Shown in pieces: positions 1 to 11,989 of a stretch of 64,000 bases of DNA. Each line of letters opens with the position of its first letter. Position 1 is the first letter of the stretch. The notes below the pieces were generated by a model, which was given only the letters and a program-made list of their open reading frames with translations, had not been told where the DNA came from and made no database searches. Location of the stretch: assembly GCA_021904315.1 (NCBI GenBank), contig CM038922.1, positions 8,841,347 to 8,905,346 of the forward strand. Reading direction: 5' to 3'. Source of the DNA: Sphagnum magellanicum (taxonomy: Eukaryota; Streptophyta; Sphagnopsida; Sphagnales; Sphagnaceae). Position numbers and translations under genes: made by a program.

Positions 1-2400
1 TCATTAAGTATTCTAATGAAAAAATACTTTTGAACACCATTTTGACTAGTCAAATTTCAACGTAATTATTTTTTATTTTATTATCAAGAGTTTTCAATTT
101 TGTAATCAATGTATTTTAAATTCAATGAAAAGAAAAATGATTTCATAATGAAAATTGAATATATTTTGAATATACTTTCTTGTAATTATGTTTTTTTTAA
201 AATCATTTAAAAATTCGTTTTTAGTTCGTCAACATTTTATATAAAGTTTTATCATGTTTTCACCCAACATTATAAGATTTTCGTCCATCATCAATGTTGT
301 GATACCTAGACTATCAAATCTAACAACTTTCTTTCATCTTTTTCCTTTCAATACCATACTATAGTCTAGTATCTAGTGGATCTTGTTATTTTTATGCTTG
401 AGTCCATTATCCCTTATAGGTTTTTGATTTTTTATATCAATTTCTAGTCTTGATTCCTTTCTACCTTACAAACTTTTCATTTTTTTTTTTCATTTTTACT
501 TCCTTCAAATCTCTAGAGTTTGTATTTTGGGGTGAGATGATAATTTGGTCATATGTGTAATTTTCAATTGTGTTTTGGGTCATATGTTCAACTTGGTCTT
601 GATTCTTGAAGTGGTCATATGTTCTAGTCTTGTGGGTCATATGTTCAAAATAATCTTGAGTTTGCAAAGGCCATGGTCGGATGTTTAATTTTTAGAGTCA
701 AGTTTTATGTTGTATCAAGTTTAAAATCATATGTTGCATTTTGTGACATATAACTCAATTGATTATGTTTGAAAGAGGAATCAATATTCAAGATTCACTA
801 TCATCATAAAACTCTTTTGTATATAGGTGATGTTGCAATATTTCATATTCTCATTATGAATTGGAATTTGCCCACTATTGTTGAAGTAAACATGCACATT
901 TCACTATTTGTTTGTGTTTTGTTTTTGGGCACATAACTATTCTTTCAAATTTTCGTTATCCATATGTCTTATGAATGTAGGTAGTATCACCAAGAGTGCA
1001 AAGGCATATTTTTAAAATTAGAGCCATTGATTTGAAAGTCAAAATTTTCCCCAAAAAAATGCTAGTATGAATATGTTGAATTTAAGCATGTGATGTGTAA
1101 CATTGTATAACATATACATGAGGGTTGTGTTGAAGGATCATCATCCTACCTCACAATTTATTACATGTTATAAAATCATATATAGAAGACTTGATTGCAT
1201 GTTTTGTATTTTTCATAATGGCACCCCTTAAATTGTGTTTACTATGTGGTAAATTGAAATCCAATGGAAAGGAAATTTGGGTGAAGACTTAGATATAGGC
1301 CATTACTAGGTGATGGTTGATTGGAAATATTTTCTTTTCTTGACTTCTATTTTGAATAACTTTCTTTTCATAAGATTTTAAAAAAAATTCATCTATCCAA
1401 GTAAATCCAATTAAATTGCTACATAAGACATGGGGGTTTGAGATTATTTTGGGATCTTTGTGTTCCCCAAAGTTCCCAATAATTATTTATGTTGGGTCTA
1501 AGCATGATTGGGGTACCCCATTTGAAACACAAGGATTCTTTCCTAGGACTCCCAAATTCACCTTTTTTTCATTTTTCCCATGACTTGTCTTACATTTCAT
1601 CATTTTTCTTCATGTCAAGTGAAATAATTTTGTTCCAAATTTTATATAAGTTTTTGAAGTATCTATTGTTTTCACTTATGAAAGTGAAAATAATAAAATT
1701 TATCCAATGTGGGCCATGTTCTATATCAATGGCCCAAAATTCCCAGAAATTTGATTCAAAAAAACTTTTTACATTGCAATAGGGCATTTGGTTCTTGTCA
1801 CATTCATACATTTTATACATATTTGCACATAAGGTGTTTCTGGTAAAAATCTTGGGCCAAAAAAAGTTTAGACATTCCTTATGAGTCCTTGAACTTTTTT
1901 TTCCTCATGAGACAAATTCCTAGAGTTTTTTCAAAAATTTAACAAATTTTTTTTAACTTGTTCAAATTTGACATTTTATGCATAGAATAATACTTTTGTA
2001 TTGTATCTATCTAGAATAAAATCAAACTCTCAATATGAATGTGTCATTATGTTTCAACATGTTTAAGTGAGGGGGTCCAATGTATATAAAATGAGATAGT
2101 CCTTTTGGATACCCCAATCATACTTTGACCATGTTATTTTTAATGTGTTCGCCAAGTTGTTCCTAATATCACCACTTTATCCAACATCCTTTCCAAAGTA
2201 AAATTTTATTATTGTAACTTATATTATGTAGGTGAAAATAATAGATTGGAAGTCATTTATTTTGGGAGTGTGTTAACCATGTTTTTTAATGTGATTGGCC
2301 ATGTAGAAAAAGACCCATAACCCCACAAAGAAAGAATTTGAACTTTGGGTGTGCATTGTGTACCAATGCTAGGTTGTTCTTCATTTCCATGAAGGGCCTT
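1..2400. other. AT-rich gene-free stretch
   Basis: No open frame here looks like a protein. The sequence is rich in T and A runs with almost no CpG. I see no terminal repeats or transposase motifs. It is most likely decayed mobile DNA, but nothing in it lets me name a family. Confidence 0.6.
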
Positions 2401-3870
2401 CCCTTTTGGTTCAAAAAATTAAATTAGAATTCTCATCGTTTTGGTTCTTAAGAAAATAAAATTTGATTCTAATCTGAAAAATCAGAACCGGTTAAGTTGG
2501 TTTTGTTCATATTAACCTAATTGGAACTAGAAGGTCTGGTTTATTAAAAAAAAAACATAAATTTTGGTTCTAATTTGAAAAATCAGACCTGATTTTGGTT
2601 TTGATTTTACTAACTTGCACTGGAATTAAAGATGAACCCTTAATTGACATTTGATCAAAACAATCCCCACCCAAAAAATAAAATAGCCTTACAAACACAC
2701 CTAAAAGTCATGTAAAGCATTGCCAATCTGATTCAATCTAATTGTAAAGTATTTCAAGTTGAATGTTTCGGTAAACAAACGAGATCTTGATGAGAAATGC
2801 AAAATTGCCACTAATGAAAGTTTAGACTTTCTAGTGAATCAAGTAGTTTTTCAAAATCACAAGTTTGTTAAGACTTGGATAAAAAATATTGTGCTTCATT
2901 TATTGAAAAAATTTGATGGTGGATAGAAGGTTAAAACAAAATTTCCATAAAGAAGTTGAAATGAATGACTAATGAATGATCAAAGTTGGCCACATAATTT
3001 TTAATAAAAAAACATTGATTTTTATCATTTTTCGGGCAAACAAAAATCTTGAACAATTTGAGACTATGATCAAGAATGGCACCCCATCATCTAATTAAAA
3101 TCTTGGTTTCAAAATGTTGAAAACATTAGGTAACAAAACACCTCATTAACTTTCACATTAGTGTTGCACATAACTACCCAAAGTTTTTTTATCATGTTGG
3201 GCAACTTACAAAAATTCATACAATGGGTAGCCATAGATAAGAAACTCTCATTGTAAGGTTGGGCCCTATACAATGGCATGGCAACTACAAACCATGTTTG
3301 TCAAATTTTGAATTCATTGCTCTCACCTACGAGTATTGAGGGGCTTGGAGGAGCAAATTGGTCATCCGTGAGTTTTAAGAATTAACTACCAATTAATCTG
3401 GACTCTAATCATTTATTTTTTCATTGACATGTATTTTGGTTCTAATTTTTGTTCGACACATAAATAAGTAGAACCCCAAGTTCTGAATTTGGTTTTAAGA
3501 AAACAAAATAAAAATTCCAACTTTGGTTGTGATAGTTAGACCAAGTTTTAATTTAGTTCTTATTAATAGGAACCATAACAAACTTTTGACATGCCAAAAA
3601 AGTATCCACCATTGTTGGTTGGTTCCCCAATTCTGGGGGTGCCCTTAGTTTTGGTTCTTAACATTTTTCAAGGGGTAGGTTTCAATTTGGCTTTGGTTTT
3701 TTCTTTTTGGGTTCAAATATGGGAAATTCGGATTCAGTTTTGGTTTTTTAATTTAGGGGTAATTTGGGTTTTAATTTTAGTTCTTTTTTTATTTTCAAGT
3801 TAGGCTGATTTTAATTCGGTATTTTCCATAACCCTTGGTTTTGGGTAACCTTTAATTTTAGTTCCAACAT
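2400..3870. repeat. Low-complexity T-rich region with recurrent 'TTTTGGTTCTAATTT' phrases
   Basis: Phrases built on GGTTCTAATTT, GGTTTTGATTTT and AAAAATCAGA recur many times, for example near 2440-2490, 2560-2610, 3420-3450 and 3700-3790. They vary too much to define a single unit. There is no coding content. This looks like an old, diverged tandem or simple-sequence array. Confidence 0.5.
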
Positions 3871-4039
3871 CCAAAATATTAAAATGGACAAGAAAAAAAA
3901 GATCATTAACTATTTTTAAAATCTTAAACTAATACAAACTAACCTATTTCTAAACCCTACTATATACACCAAATGATTCTCAAGGATCATAACCTTTTTT
4001 TTGGCATTTCCATATGGTTCCATGGTTAGGGTTTCCAAA

Positions 4040-4310
4040 ATTGTAAATACCACCTATAATGGCCTATTGTCACCCTTGAAAACTTGTGATTCCACCCTAT
4101 TTCAAATTCCCAAGAAAATTATACATCAAATCCCCAAAATCCCTATTTCAAACCTTAAGAAAACTCTACTACAACCCAAAAAACCCTATTTCAAACCCCC
4201 AATAAATCCCTATTCAAGCCCTTAAGAAACCTTATTTCAAACCTTCAAATATTCTATTTTAATTCTAAATTTCAAACCCCAAAAACCTTAATTCAAGGTG
4301 CAAGAAAATC
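4040..4310. repeat. Degenerate short tandem array (CCCTATTTCAAACC)
   Basis: The phrase CCCTATTTCAAA with small changes occurs about seven times in roughly 250 bases, separated by AAGAAA or CCAAAA spacers, giving a loose period of about 25-40 bases. The open frame through it on the plus strand is an effect of the repeat, not a gene. Confidence 0.55.
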
Positions 4311-6030
4311 CTAAAACAATGCACAACATTACAAAAAACAAATCCTAACATGAATCTGAGCAATTTTTAAGGTCTCATAATATCCTAGGGTTAAGATTTA
4401 GAAGTGCCAATCTCCTTTGCCCCACTAATCCATTGCACTAAGATCTACAAAAATGAAAAAACAAGAAATTCGACATTGCAACTTAAACTAAAAAAATCCA
4501 TCAAATCTTTTAGAAAATTGACACAATGCAAGAAATTGAAAAGGTTACTTAAAACACTCCAACTCAAGGAGCCCGGCTTTATCAATTGATTCCTCATTTT
4601 CTTCCATCATGTCATTTTTCATTTCCATGAATTGTTTCATGGATTCATGGGCTTTCATGAGATTCATCATCTAACCAACTCTTATAGATGCTTATAAACA
4701 TCTCAAGATTTTCAATGCCTAGTTGAGAGTGTTGAAGGTTTGTGCATATATTTGTAATATTTAAAATCTTGTTGGCCATAATTTGAAAGTCCTCAATCCT
4801 TAGAATTCATTGATCTACAAACCCAACATAAGAAAATTGTTGTTCATACAACTTCCACCACACCAATGAATTTTTGAACTTTTTTCTACCACTTTCTTAA
4901 TTCTAAAATGTTTCATTTATTCTTTCACCACTAATGATGCCATTTCTTCTTCAGTCTCCAAGAGGTCATACAAATTTGTGGTTTTAGAGTTATGAATAAA
5001 ACTAAGAGCTTGGCTTTCCATGACTTGGATTTAAAAATTGTATTTACATGAGTATTTCATATTGTTTATAATATGAGCACTCCTAGAATAAGATGATTCT
5101 TGAGCCAAAATCAGATTTTAGAAGAGTCTACATGGAGGCACCCTTGCAAGTTCACATGTCTTGTGCCTTTCTTACTGTTCCTTATTAGTTTTCTTTGATT
5201 AAGTTATGGTTTTTTACAAAACTAATTATGTTTTTTTGATTGAAATTGAAGTCAAGCCAACACATACCTTGGAGGACTTCATTTGTGGCATACTTGCAAC
5301 ATTTGGACATTGTGTGACTCCAACTAGCTTCGACAAACAAAGTTAACAATCCCAAATCTTCACAAGACACAATGGAGGTTCATAAATTAAAAGTCACGAT
5401 GGAAAGATTATTCCCTTCATATTGGAATAACAAATACAAAAAATGAGCATTAAATGTGTTTTGCAAGTAGTTTAATCATTTGTAAAGCCATGGCACTTCC
5501 AAATGTGTATGTAGTTTCAAAAGTTCCAACAATTATATGACAAGGCTCCCATTTATCACTCCAGAAGTGCATGATAAAAACATAAGTATGAACACCTCCC
5601 CTTGACATCTAAAGATCAAAAAATATAGTGCAAATGTTACATAACACAAAGGGGATGGAAATACTTGAACCTTTTCTTGGTCATCTTAACAATCTTAAGC
5701 AAAAGATTATGTCTAAACTTTTGCCTCAATGAAAAATTTAGTCAAAAATTTTGCATTAAAAATAATCTTCTAAAAAATTCAACAAATGATAAAGGCACAA
5801 GGTCTTTGACAATAAATAAGATAAGATTTTCTTCAAATCCATCTCCAATGGGAAATCCAAAAGAAACATCACCTTGTCTAAAGGAGCCACAAAATCTTTT
5901 ATGTCCTACAAAAACCAATAAAACAATGAGGAAAGTGATCAACAAAAATTGGACAAAAAATTCATTATCTTTTGCTTGTCACCTTGTTCATTGTCTCATG
6001 TTGTTTATCAAAAGATGATGAGGAAGGCGA
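4310..6030. other. AT-rich stretch without recognisable content
   Basis: No coding frame, terminal repeat or RNA gene could be supported here. Short open frames overlap on both strands and have no family resemblance. Confidence 0.5.
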
Positions 6031-6052
6031 CAAACAAAAAGACAATGACTTT

Positions 6053-6207
6053 GAGTCCATTTTTTTGTTTTGTTAACTCGCAAGACCAAAAAATGGACTC
6101 TTTGAAAATAATAATACAAAAAAATAACAATCTACTTTTTGCAAGTTCAAAACAAAAGAAATTCATTTTTTGGTCTTGCAAGTTGACAAGGCCAAAAAAT
6201 GGACTCC
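6053..6207. repeat. Complex inverted repeat around 'CAAGACCAAAAAATGGACTC'
   Basis: The 21 bases at 6075-6095 are repeated in inverted orientation at 6164-6184 with one mismatch. GAGTCCATTTTTT at 6053 is inverted again as AAAAAATGGACTC near 6088-6100, and a direct copy follows at about 6189-6206. The segment can fold into nested hairpins. It is probably a MITE-like remnant. The open frames on both strands here arise from the repeat. Confidence 0.6.
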
Positions 6208-6869
6208 TTCTCAAAAAGAAAAAAAGGGAACAAAAAAAAGGGCCTAGGACAAGGCAATAATCAAGTCTGACCTTGCATTTTGGGAATGTCTCCCAACCGT
6301 GGGCTTTACCCATTGTACAACAAGAGACAAAATTATCATGAACCTAAACATGTGTAGATCATGAGGTGTACTAGGGGGAGGGTTCTTATGCTTGCTCCTT
6401 AAAGTGAGTGAGGTCTTACACCTAAGTAATCATAATTTTCCTTCCATTTTCAAGTAGGCATAATATCTCTCCCTTAGAAAAGCGGGATATTCATGGGTAT
6501 AGTACCCTCCAAATACACTTATATATCTTGTGCAAGTTTTTTGCAACTCAGTTAGGGTTCATCTCCCCAACTGAGTTCATGTTCAGCTTGGTGACTTATC
6601 CTATAAGAGATAGGTCTTACAAGTATGTAGGTTTCAAAACATGTGACTACTAGGTTAAGAGTTGGAGGGTTTTTAAATAGGTAAGTACCAGAAACAGCAA
6701 CTGAACTCACCACTATGGTTAGCTAGGGAACTGAAACCCAGTTGAAAAATATTGCCTGTCCATTCACCATTCACCATTCATTCCTTAGGGTGCACTGATG
6801 ATGACTGCTGGTTCACTATGGCTGGCCAAAACAATGCAATGAACTTTGCACCCTCCTCCACAAAGCATT

Positions 6870-6902
6870 GGGTGAACATGCACCTACAGTGTGCTACCAT
6901 GG
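6870..6902. mobile_element. Partial terminus of the GGGTGAACC MITE family
   Basis: GGGTGAACATGCACC at 6870, followed by GTGCTACCATGG, resembles the left end of the complete copy at 46494-46690 (GGGTGAACCAGCACC, then GGTACCATGG). I cannot find a matching second end nearby, so this is at most a solitary end or fragment. Confidence 0.4.
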
Positions 6903-7042
6903 TAAAAACTAAAAACCCCCAAAAATGTTGGATAGCTATTACATATTAGTGGGTGTCAAATCTTTTCTTATGTCTTTGAAATCATTGCTTATCATAATCA
7001 ATGCTAGTTTGAAAGGAAGCAAGGAAAGAAATCATCCTCCAC

Positions 7043-7119
7043 TTGACCCCTAAACATCAGGACAATGTGAGAAGCAGCCCATATTGAGGCTGTTTTGTTT
7101 GATGATGTTTAGGGGTTAA
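7043..7119. mobile_element. Short hairpin (MITE-like), 17-bp arms
   Basis: TTGACCCCTAAACATCA at 7043-7059 is the inverted match of TGATGTTTAGGGGTTAA at 7103-7119 with one mismatch. An inner pairing (CAGCCC with GGCTG) extends the fold. At 77 bases this is a compact hairpin of the kind left by very short MITEs. No clear target-site duplication was found. Confidence 0.5.
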
Positions 7120-7635
7120 CTTTGAAACCTTTTTACACATCAACCACTTATTTTATTGCTTATGCTTATGTCAAAAGAGTGTAACTAGAGGTTAGTGCTG
7201 ATTTCCACTTATGTCATGAGGGCTGACCTCTGTTGAGATAAACACTTGTTCGACACCTACTGTTGTAAACATCCAGTCCCCAGACTCAATCAAGGTCTCT
7301 GCGTCCAAATTACTGTGTCTTGGGTTGAAAACGGCCTCTACGGGGTCTCACTCAAATAGATGAACCTACCAGACTGTGTAGGCGTCGGTTCACCAAGGCC
7401 CTCCAGGAAGGACAGAGCCAAGTATTAAAACCATTCCATCGGTTCATGCTTACCTTTGGTCTCCCCTTTACAATTTTTATAGATGGGGTATTTCCCATAT
7501 CCTTTGCCTTATGTTCAAGGCTTGTAACCTATGCACCTAGCCCAAAGGAGGAGATTACAACATGTCCAAAGCTTGACTAACTTTTTTTTGTGATCAGCCA
7601 AACAAACATGGCCATCGCTTAGGAAAAACAAATAG
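7120..7635. other. Unclassified intergenic stretch
   Basis: This part is less AT-rich than its surroundings (for example 7260-7430) and may be a fragment of a retroelement, but I see no reverse transcriptase, primer-binding site or long terminal repeat boundary. Confidence 0.35.
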
Positions 7636-7823
7636 TCAGGAGTGATGGCTCATTGGTAAAGCCCATTCTCAGACCCTGGGACCTTGAAAAGGTTTTGGGT
7701 TCAAACCTAGTGCTGTGCAGGTGAAGCTCCAACCTGCATATTCTGCCAATGAACTTGACTTGGGAATGCCAACAACTTGTCAGGTCAGGTCTGAAGTTGT
7801 GCTTTCGGGAAAAAAAAAAAAAA
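7636..7823 (+). mobile_element. tRNA-derived SINE
   Basis: An RNA polymerase III internal promoter is visible. The A box is TGGCTCATTGG at 7646-7656 and the B box is GGTTCAAACC at 7698-7707, a perfect fit to the GGTTCRANNCC consensus. Their spacing of about 40 bases is usual for plant SINEs. The body runs about 100 bases further and ends in an uninterrupted A run at 7810-7823, followed by more A-rich sequence. It does not fold as a functional tRNA. The plant SINE family cannot be named by eye. The 5' end is approximate. Confidence 0.7.
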
Positions 7824-7939
7824 CCTTCCTCCACCCCTCCAAGAAAAAAAACAAACAACAAAATTGAACTTTCAGGGTCATCACAACTAATTAATATGGG
7901 TTACAATATCCACCCGGGAGTCCCTCTCCTTCCATTAGT

Positions 7940-8345
7940 CTAAGTCTAGAATGGTGAAAAATAATTTTAAAAATCAAGTTTTCATGCAGTCAATGAGAAG
8001 GCTCAACATGCACTCAGGATGGCCCAGTTTGTTTTCTTTTAGGTTTGGGGGCTTGGGGCTCGGGGATTTTGATTTATTTTTCTGTTCTACATGTGTTCTC
8101 ATCAAGTTTTCAAAGGTTCCCAGGTTCCCAATAGTACCACACTTTTATCCATATGATTTGGCCAAAGTTGACCTTTCATAAATATAAATTATGATGGTCG
8201 GCCAAAGGGAAACACTTTTGTGCTTCTATTCTGGGGTAGTTCCCAATGTTTGGGAAAAAAATTGGTGATGGGCAAAGTGGCTCCTTCAACCAAAGAAAAA
8301 AGAAAGAAAACTTTGAGTGCATCCCCAACTAATTTTAAATAGAAG
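7940..8345 (+). repeat. Dispersed repeat, copy A (with G-rich tract)
   Basis: This segment is related to 11990-12910. Both carry CAATGAGA(A/T)GGCT followed by AACATG, then a G-rich tract, then 'CCAATAG(T/C)ACCACACTTTTAT' with 'CCATATG' and a GGNCAAAGGG phrase. In copy A the G tract at 8045-8068 is four runs of G separated by short spacers. It has no coding potential and lies just after the SINE. Confidence 0.55.
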
Positions 8346-8465
8346 TATCAATATACACCCATAGTCCAACAGGTGTGTTGGGGGCTGAATCTGAGCTGAA
8401 AATGTCTCATTAATTAATGTTGGGAATAAATTCTTCAGAACCCTTGCATTAGCACCTCAACTGAC

Positions 8466-8496
8466 TATGTATGTGTGTGTGTGTGTATGTGTGTGT
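8466..8496. repeat. (TG)n microsatellite
   Basis: A run of about 15 TG units is interrupted twice by TA. Confidence 0.85.
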
Positions 8497-8749
8497 TTTC
8501 CAATTTGTTGATCTCACAAAAGTGACAATTCTTTTGCTGTAGAAAGAACATTTTACACTCAAAAACATGAACTTTTCAAAGTTTTTCTTTTAAAATAGTT
8601 TCACAAAATAATGCAATTTTTCTTTTAAAAAAAGAATTGGTGGCCTCAGCTAGTCATCATAATGAACTTAAACTTAACATGAACAGATATCATCTAATCA
8701 TCTTCTAATGAATTTAACAGCTTCACTTTCAGTCCATCTATGTACATAC

Positions 8750-10560
8750 AATATACATGCATCTATGCACGTATGTAGGTCAACGCAAGAGTGGAGAGAG
8801 TTGTGAAGTGGCCGCAGTTGCCGCTAGGGGGGAACAGAATCTGCTGGTGTCTGTCCAGGAGAAAAAATCCACAAGAGCTAGAAGCTGAAGATGGAGTTTT
8901 ATTAAGCAGCACATGAATTGCACGCAGTTATCAAGCGACAATATCCATATAACGTTGTGTGTCTGGTCGACCAGGCAGCTTGGACGTAGTTGTTGTTTTT
9001 CTTCCAAGTGATCACGGATCCCATCAGGCCTAGCAGCTTTGCTGGAGCAGCAGGAGTGATGATGGTCTAGCTGATTCCTCATGGTGGAATACGGATATCA
9101 GATTGCATCTCAGCTTGAGGTTTTTGCCCAAGCAGCTTCTTCTTCTCAGATTAGAATTCCCAGCTGGGGTTTTTTGTTATCAAAACCGCAGTAGTAGTAC
9201 AGGTTTTTATAAAGTCTCAACTTAGACGTATCTAGTTTCCGAGGATTCATCAAAAGTTGGCACTGTTGTAGTCGACCATGGCTTAGCTTGCATGATCCGA
9301 TGACTTCATGAAGCGTCGATATTGCAGTAGGTTGACGACGACAATACGTTAGACACTCGCGGAATTGATCACTCGATCAATATTCTCGTAAAGTATTGGA
9401 GTGCTTCCAAGTTCCAGCTAGTCGCAATCGACATGGTGGGCCTCCCACGAGCTCAATCTCACTATTTCTCTTGTTGCAATATTCGATTGAAGAATCTGCG
9501 ATTTTAGTATCCCCATCCGTGCGCGGTTGAATTGTTCACTTCTTACGTCATTCAGTGATGGGCACTGATTAAACTGGACTTGGAACAAACACTTGTCCGA
9601 TCTACTGCTTGCAGAGCTAGGTAACGCGTCATTGTACTATTAAGGAATCCACACCACTCATGCTGGCTTTCAAATTATTTTCCCACGAGTTCCGACTCTC
9701 TTGCAGCCTGCCTGATTCTCAACGGACTGCAGAGCTGTAAGAAGTTTGAGAACGAAACCTACAGCTGCAGGCGAATCCTGTGACGTATAGCCCATATACT
9801 AGTACGGGGTGCATGAGCTTGATTGTTGCAGTAGAAGAATTGCAGTGATCTGGATGATGAAATTTCTATAGTTTTCAGCTGTTGATCGATGTAAGCGTTA
9901 CATTTGTCGTGCACCCATTTGCAAATCCTCATATGACCGCAGTGTACAGGACTGATCACGCTTCGGCATGATGCATCATCGGTACACGTGCATGGGCGTA
10001 AGTATGTATGTATACGTGAGGCTCAAATAAATTAAGCCCGCAACAGACCGACGACTGATTATGTGCAGGCGAGGATTTGAAGAAGAAAATTAAGACAGCC
10101 CGATCGAGGAGAACTACAATTATTAGGTAGATCTGAAGCCTCTCTGTGATTGACTGACAACCTGTTACGTAGAGCATCTTGACTGCAGCATCAATCTGCA
10201 GAGCTGCTGCTCTCTCTTTTCTGGGACACTTCACCTGGTTGGCAAGCGTGTAAAACTCTGCATACAACTTGTGTTGCAACGGCTTTTGCAGCACGATGAT
10301 GCATCCATTGTTTAGTGTGACGAAGAAACAGGGGATCTTGCAGCAGGGGATCTTGAGATTGCTGCCCAACTTTTTATATTACTTTATTTCGGTAACACAA
10401 ATCACCAACTGCATCCCAGGGGCGGCACGGCATGCAAGGACAGCGCAGGACATGACATTAATTAACAATTTCCTCCCTATTTGATAGGACAAGACAATTA
10501 GTTGCTGAGCTATTGAAAAACTCAGGCAAGCGCTAAGCATGAGCAATGAATTAGATGCGG
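8750..10560. other. CpG-containing island, possible uncharacterised transcribed locus
   Basis: Base composition changes sharply here. CpG and TCGA-type words are common (for example around 9240-9420), unlike the CpG-poor flanks, and resemble the gene regions at 49-51 and 58-62 kb. On the minus strand an ATG in a strong context (CCACCATGAGG, ATG at 9082) opens a 100-residue frame to 8780, and a longer stop-free stretch runs 10369-9956 but has no early ATG. Neither protein resembles a family I know. It could be exons of an unrecognised gene, a long non-coding RNA or a decayed gene. Confidence 0.35.
8780..9082 (-). CDS. Doubtful small ORF, 100 residues, in the CpG island
   Basis: This ORF starts with an ATG in a good plant context (CCACC before, AGG after). 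The product is rich in His, Cys and Ser near the N-terminus (HHHSCCSS) and has no domain, signal or repeat that I recognise. It could be a first exon, since no downstream partner exon is evident, or a chance frame inside a transcribed non-coding region. Conservation in relatives would decide. Confidence 0.15.
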   Translation of the reverse strand: MRNQLDHHHSCCSSKAARPDGIRDHLEEKQQLRPSCLVDQTHNVIWILSLDNCVQFMCCLIKLHLQLLALVDFFSWTDTSRFCSPLAATAATSQLSPLLR

Positions 10561-10669
10561 CATTGGGCTTGACCCAATTGCAAGGGTACAAGTGCCTAAT
10601 GGGAAAATATTATTTCCTCCTGTGTCGGAAACTGTGCCTAAGACCTAGTGTCAACTACACACTAGGACT

Positions 10670-11240
10670 ACAAAGGAAAAGAGAACCTTTTGTAGCCTCC
10701 GTTCTGTTGTAATCCTCAAAATACAATGAAAACAGTTGTAGGTAGCAATGGTTTTTGTAATGTTCTGTTAATTTGCACCAAAGGAATCGCGTTCTCCATG
10801 TGCCGAGACTAGAACCAAGAGCCTCATGATGCCTCCAAGAACCAGGAACTACGTTCAATTTTAGTTGTGCACATGGGCAGTGGGCACAGTCATAATCTTC
10901 ATACCCCACGCGAATCGCAAGACTTCCTTTCTTACTCAAATTGCAAAGAAGAAGACGGTTTTAGGCAACAGTTTCAGGCATGTTTGGTAATGTGGTGTTT
11001 TTGCACACAACAAAGAATATTCAGCATGTGCACAGACTAGAACCAAGAGCCCTCATGATGCCTCGAGGAACCAGTAACTACTAACAACGTGCAATTTTTA
11101 GTTCTGCACATGGGCACAGACGTAATCTTGGTAGCCCACAGGAATCACGAGTCCTTCCTTTGTAGTCCTCAAAATGGAAAGAAAATAGTTTTAGGCATCA
11201 TAGGTCCTTCCTTTGTAGTGCTCAGAATGCAAAGAAAACA
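10670..11240. repeat. Tandem repeat of about 230 bp, two main copies
   Basis: GACTAGAACCAAGAGCC occurs at 10807 and again at 11035. Both are followed by CTCATGATGCCT, an accession of GAACCAG, a GCACATGGGCA phrase and a CTTCCTTT...CAAAG tail. The offset is about 228 bases. A partial third tail copy ends near 11240, and more diverged relatives lie at 11750-11960. There is no coding function. Confidence 0.7.
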
Positions 11241-11279
11241 GTTTTCAAATAATAATTCTAGGGATGATGATAATTAGAA

Positions 11280-11750
11280 TTGGTTTAGGTGAAATAGGTA
11301 TAGGATCCAATTGTATGGTAGTTAACTTAATAATTATGAGATTCCAAGCTTAACTACCTCACTCCTTTCACCAACCCATTTACATGGATATGAAAAAATA
11401 AAATTAATATGTGTTTTTTAATAATTAAATTTTCATAATTTGGTTGCACCCAATTGAGTCCAATTATGAAAATGATTCAATTCAATCTGGTTTGAATTCA
11501 AATCAATTTGATTCAATTCAACCAAATTTAATTGAATTGAAATTTCAAAAGGAATGTTAGTCCAACTTGGGATTTTTTTTAAAAATTAATTCAATTCAAT
11601 TTAGAAATTTGATTTACTGAATTTGAATTCAATTCAAGTTGCATGCAATGTCATTCAAATCTAAAACTTAATTTTCACAAAAGCAACTCATTCCTTTCAT
11701 AGTTTCATTGTCACTAGTAGTGTGAAGTAATGTGGAGCCCATTGAGTGTT
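11280..11750. other. AT-rich stretch with 'AATTGAATTCAA' words
   Basis: Between 11450 and 11650 the sequence is dominated by TTCAATTCAA and AATTCAATT words, which are partly self-complementary. No gene is seen. Confidence 0.45.
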
Positions 11751-11960
11751 TAGTAATGTGATGTTTTGCACATTTGGGCTCCACAATACATGTAATTTTA
11801 GTTTTGCACATGGGTACACTCATAACTTTGGTACCCCATGAAAATCACAACTCTTTCATTCAAGTAGTCCTCAATATACAAAGATTTTTTTTTAAATAAT
11901 AAAAGATTTGGTAATGTTATGTTTTGCATGAAAAAATCGTATTTTATATGTGCTTAGAAT
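11750..11960. repeat. Diverged copies of the 10.7-11.2 kb repeat
   Basis: GGTAATGT(G/T)ATGTTTTGCA, TTAGTTTTGCACATGGG and ACTC(T)TTC...TAGTCCTCA follow the same order as in the 230-bp units upstream. CpG words of the upstream copies are mostly TG or CA here, so these copies look older. Confidence 0.5.
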
Positions 11961-11989
11961 AGGTACCCATGCTCTTTGGAAAGGGTATT

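Noticed and set aside
7636-7715. A genuine tRNA gene
   Set aside because: The A and B boxes are present, but no cloverleaf with paired acceptor and anticodon stems can be formed; the A tail shows a SINE.
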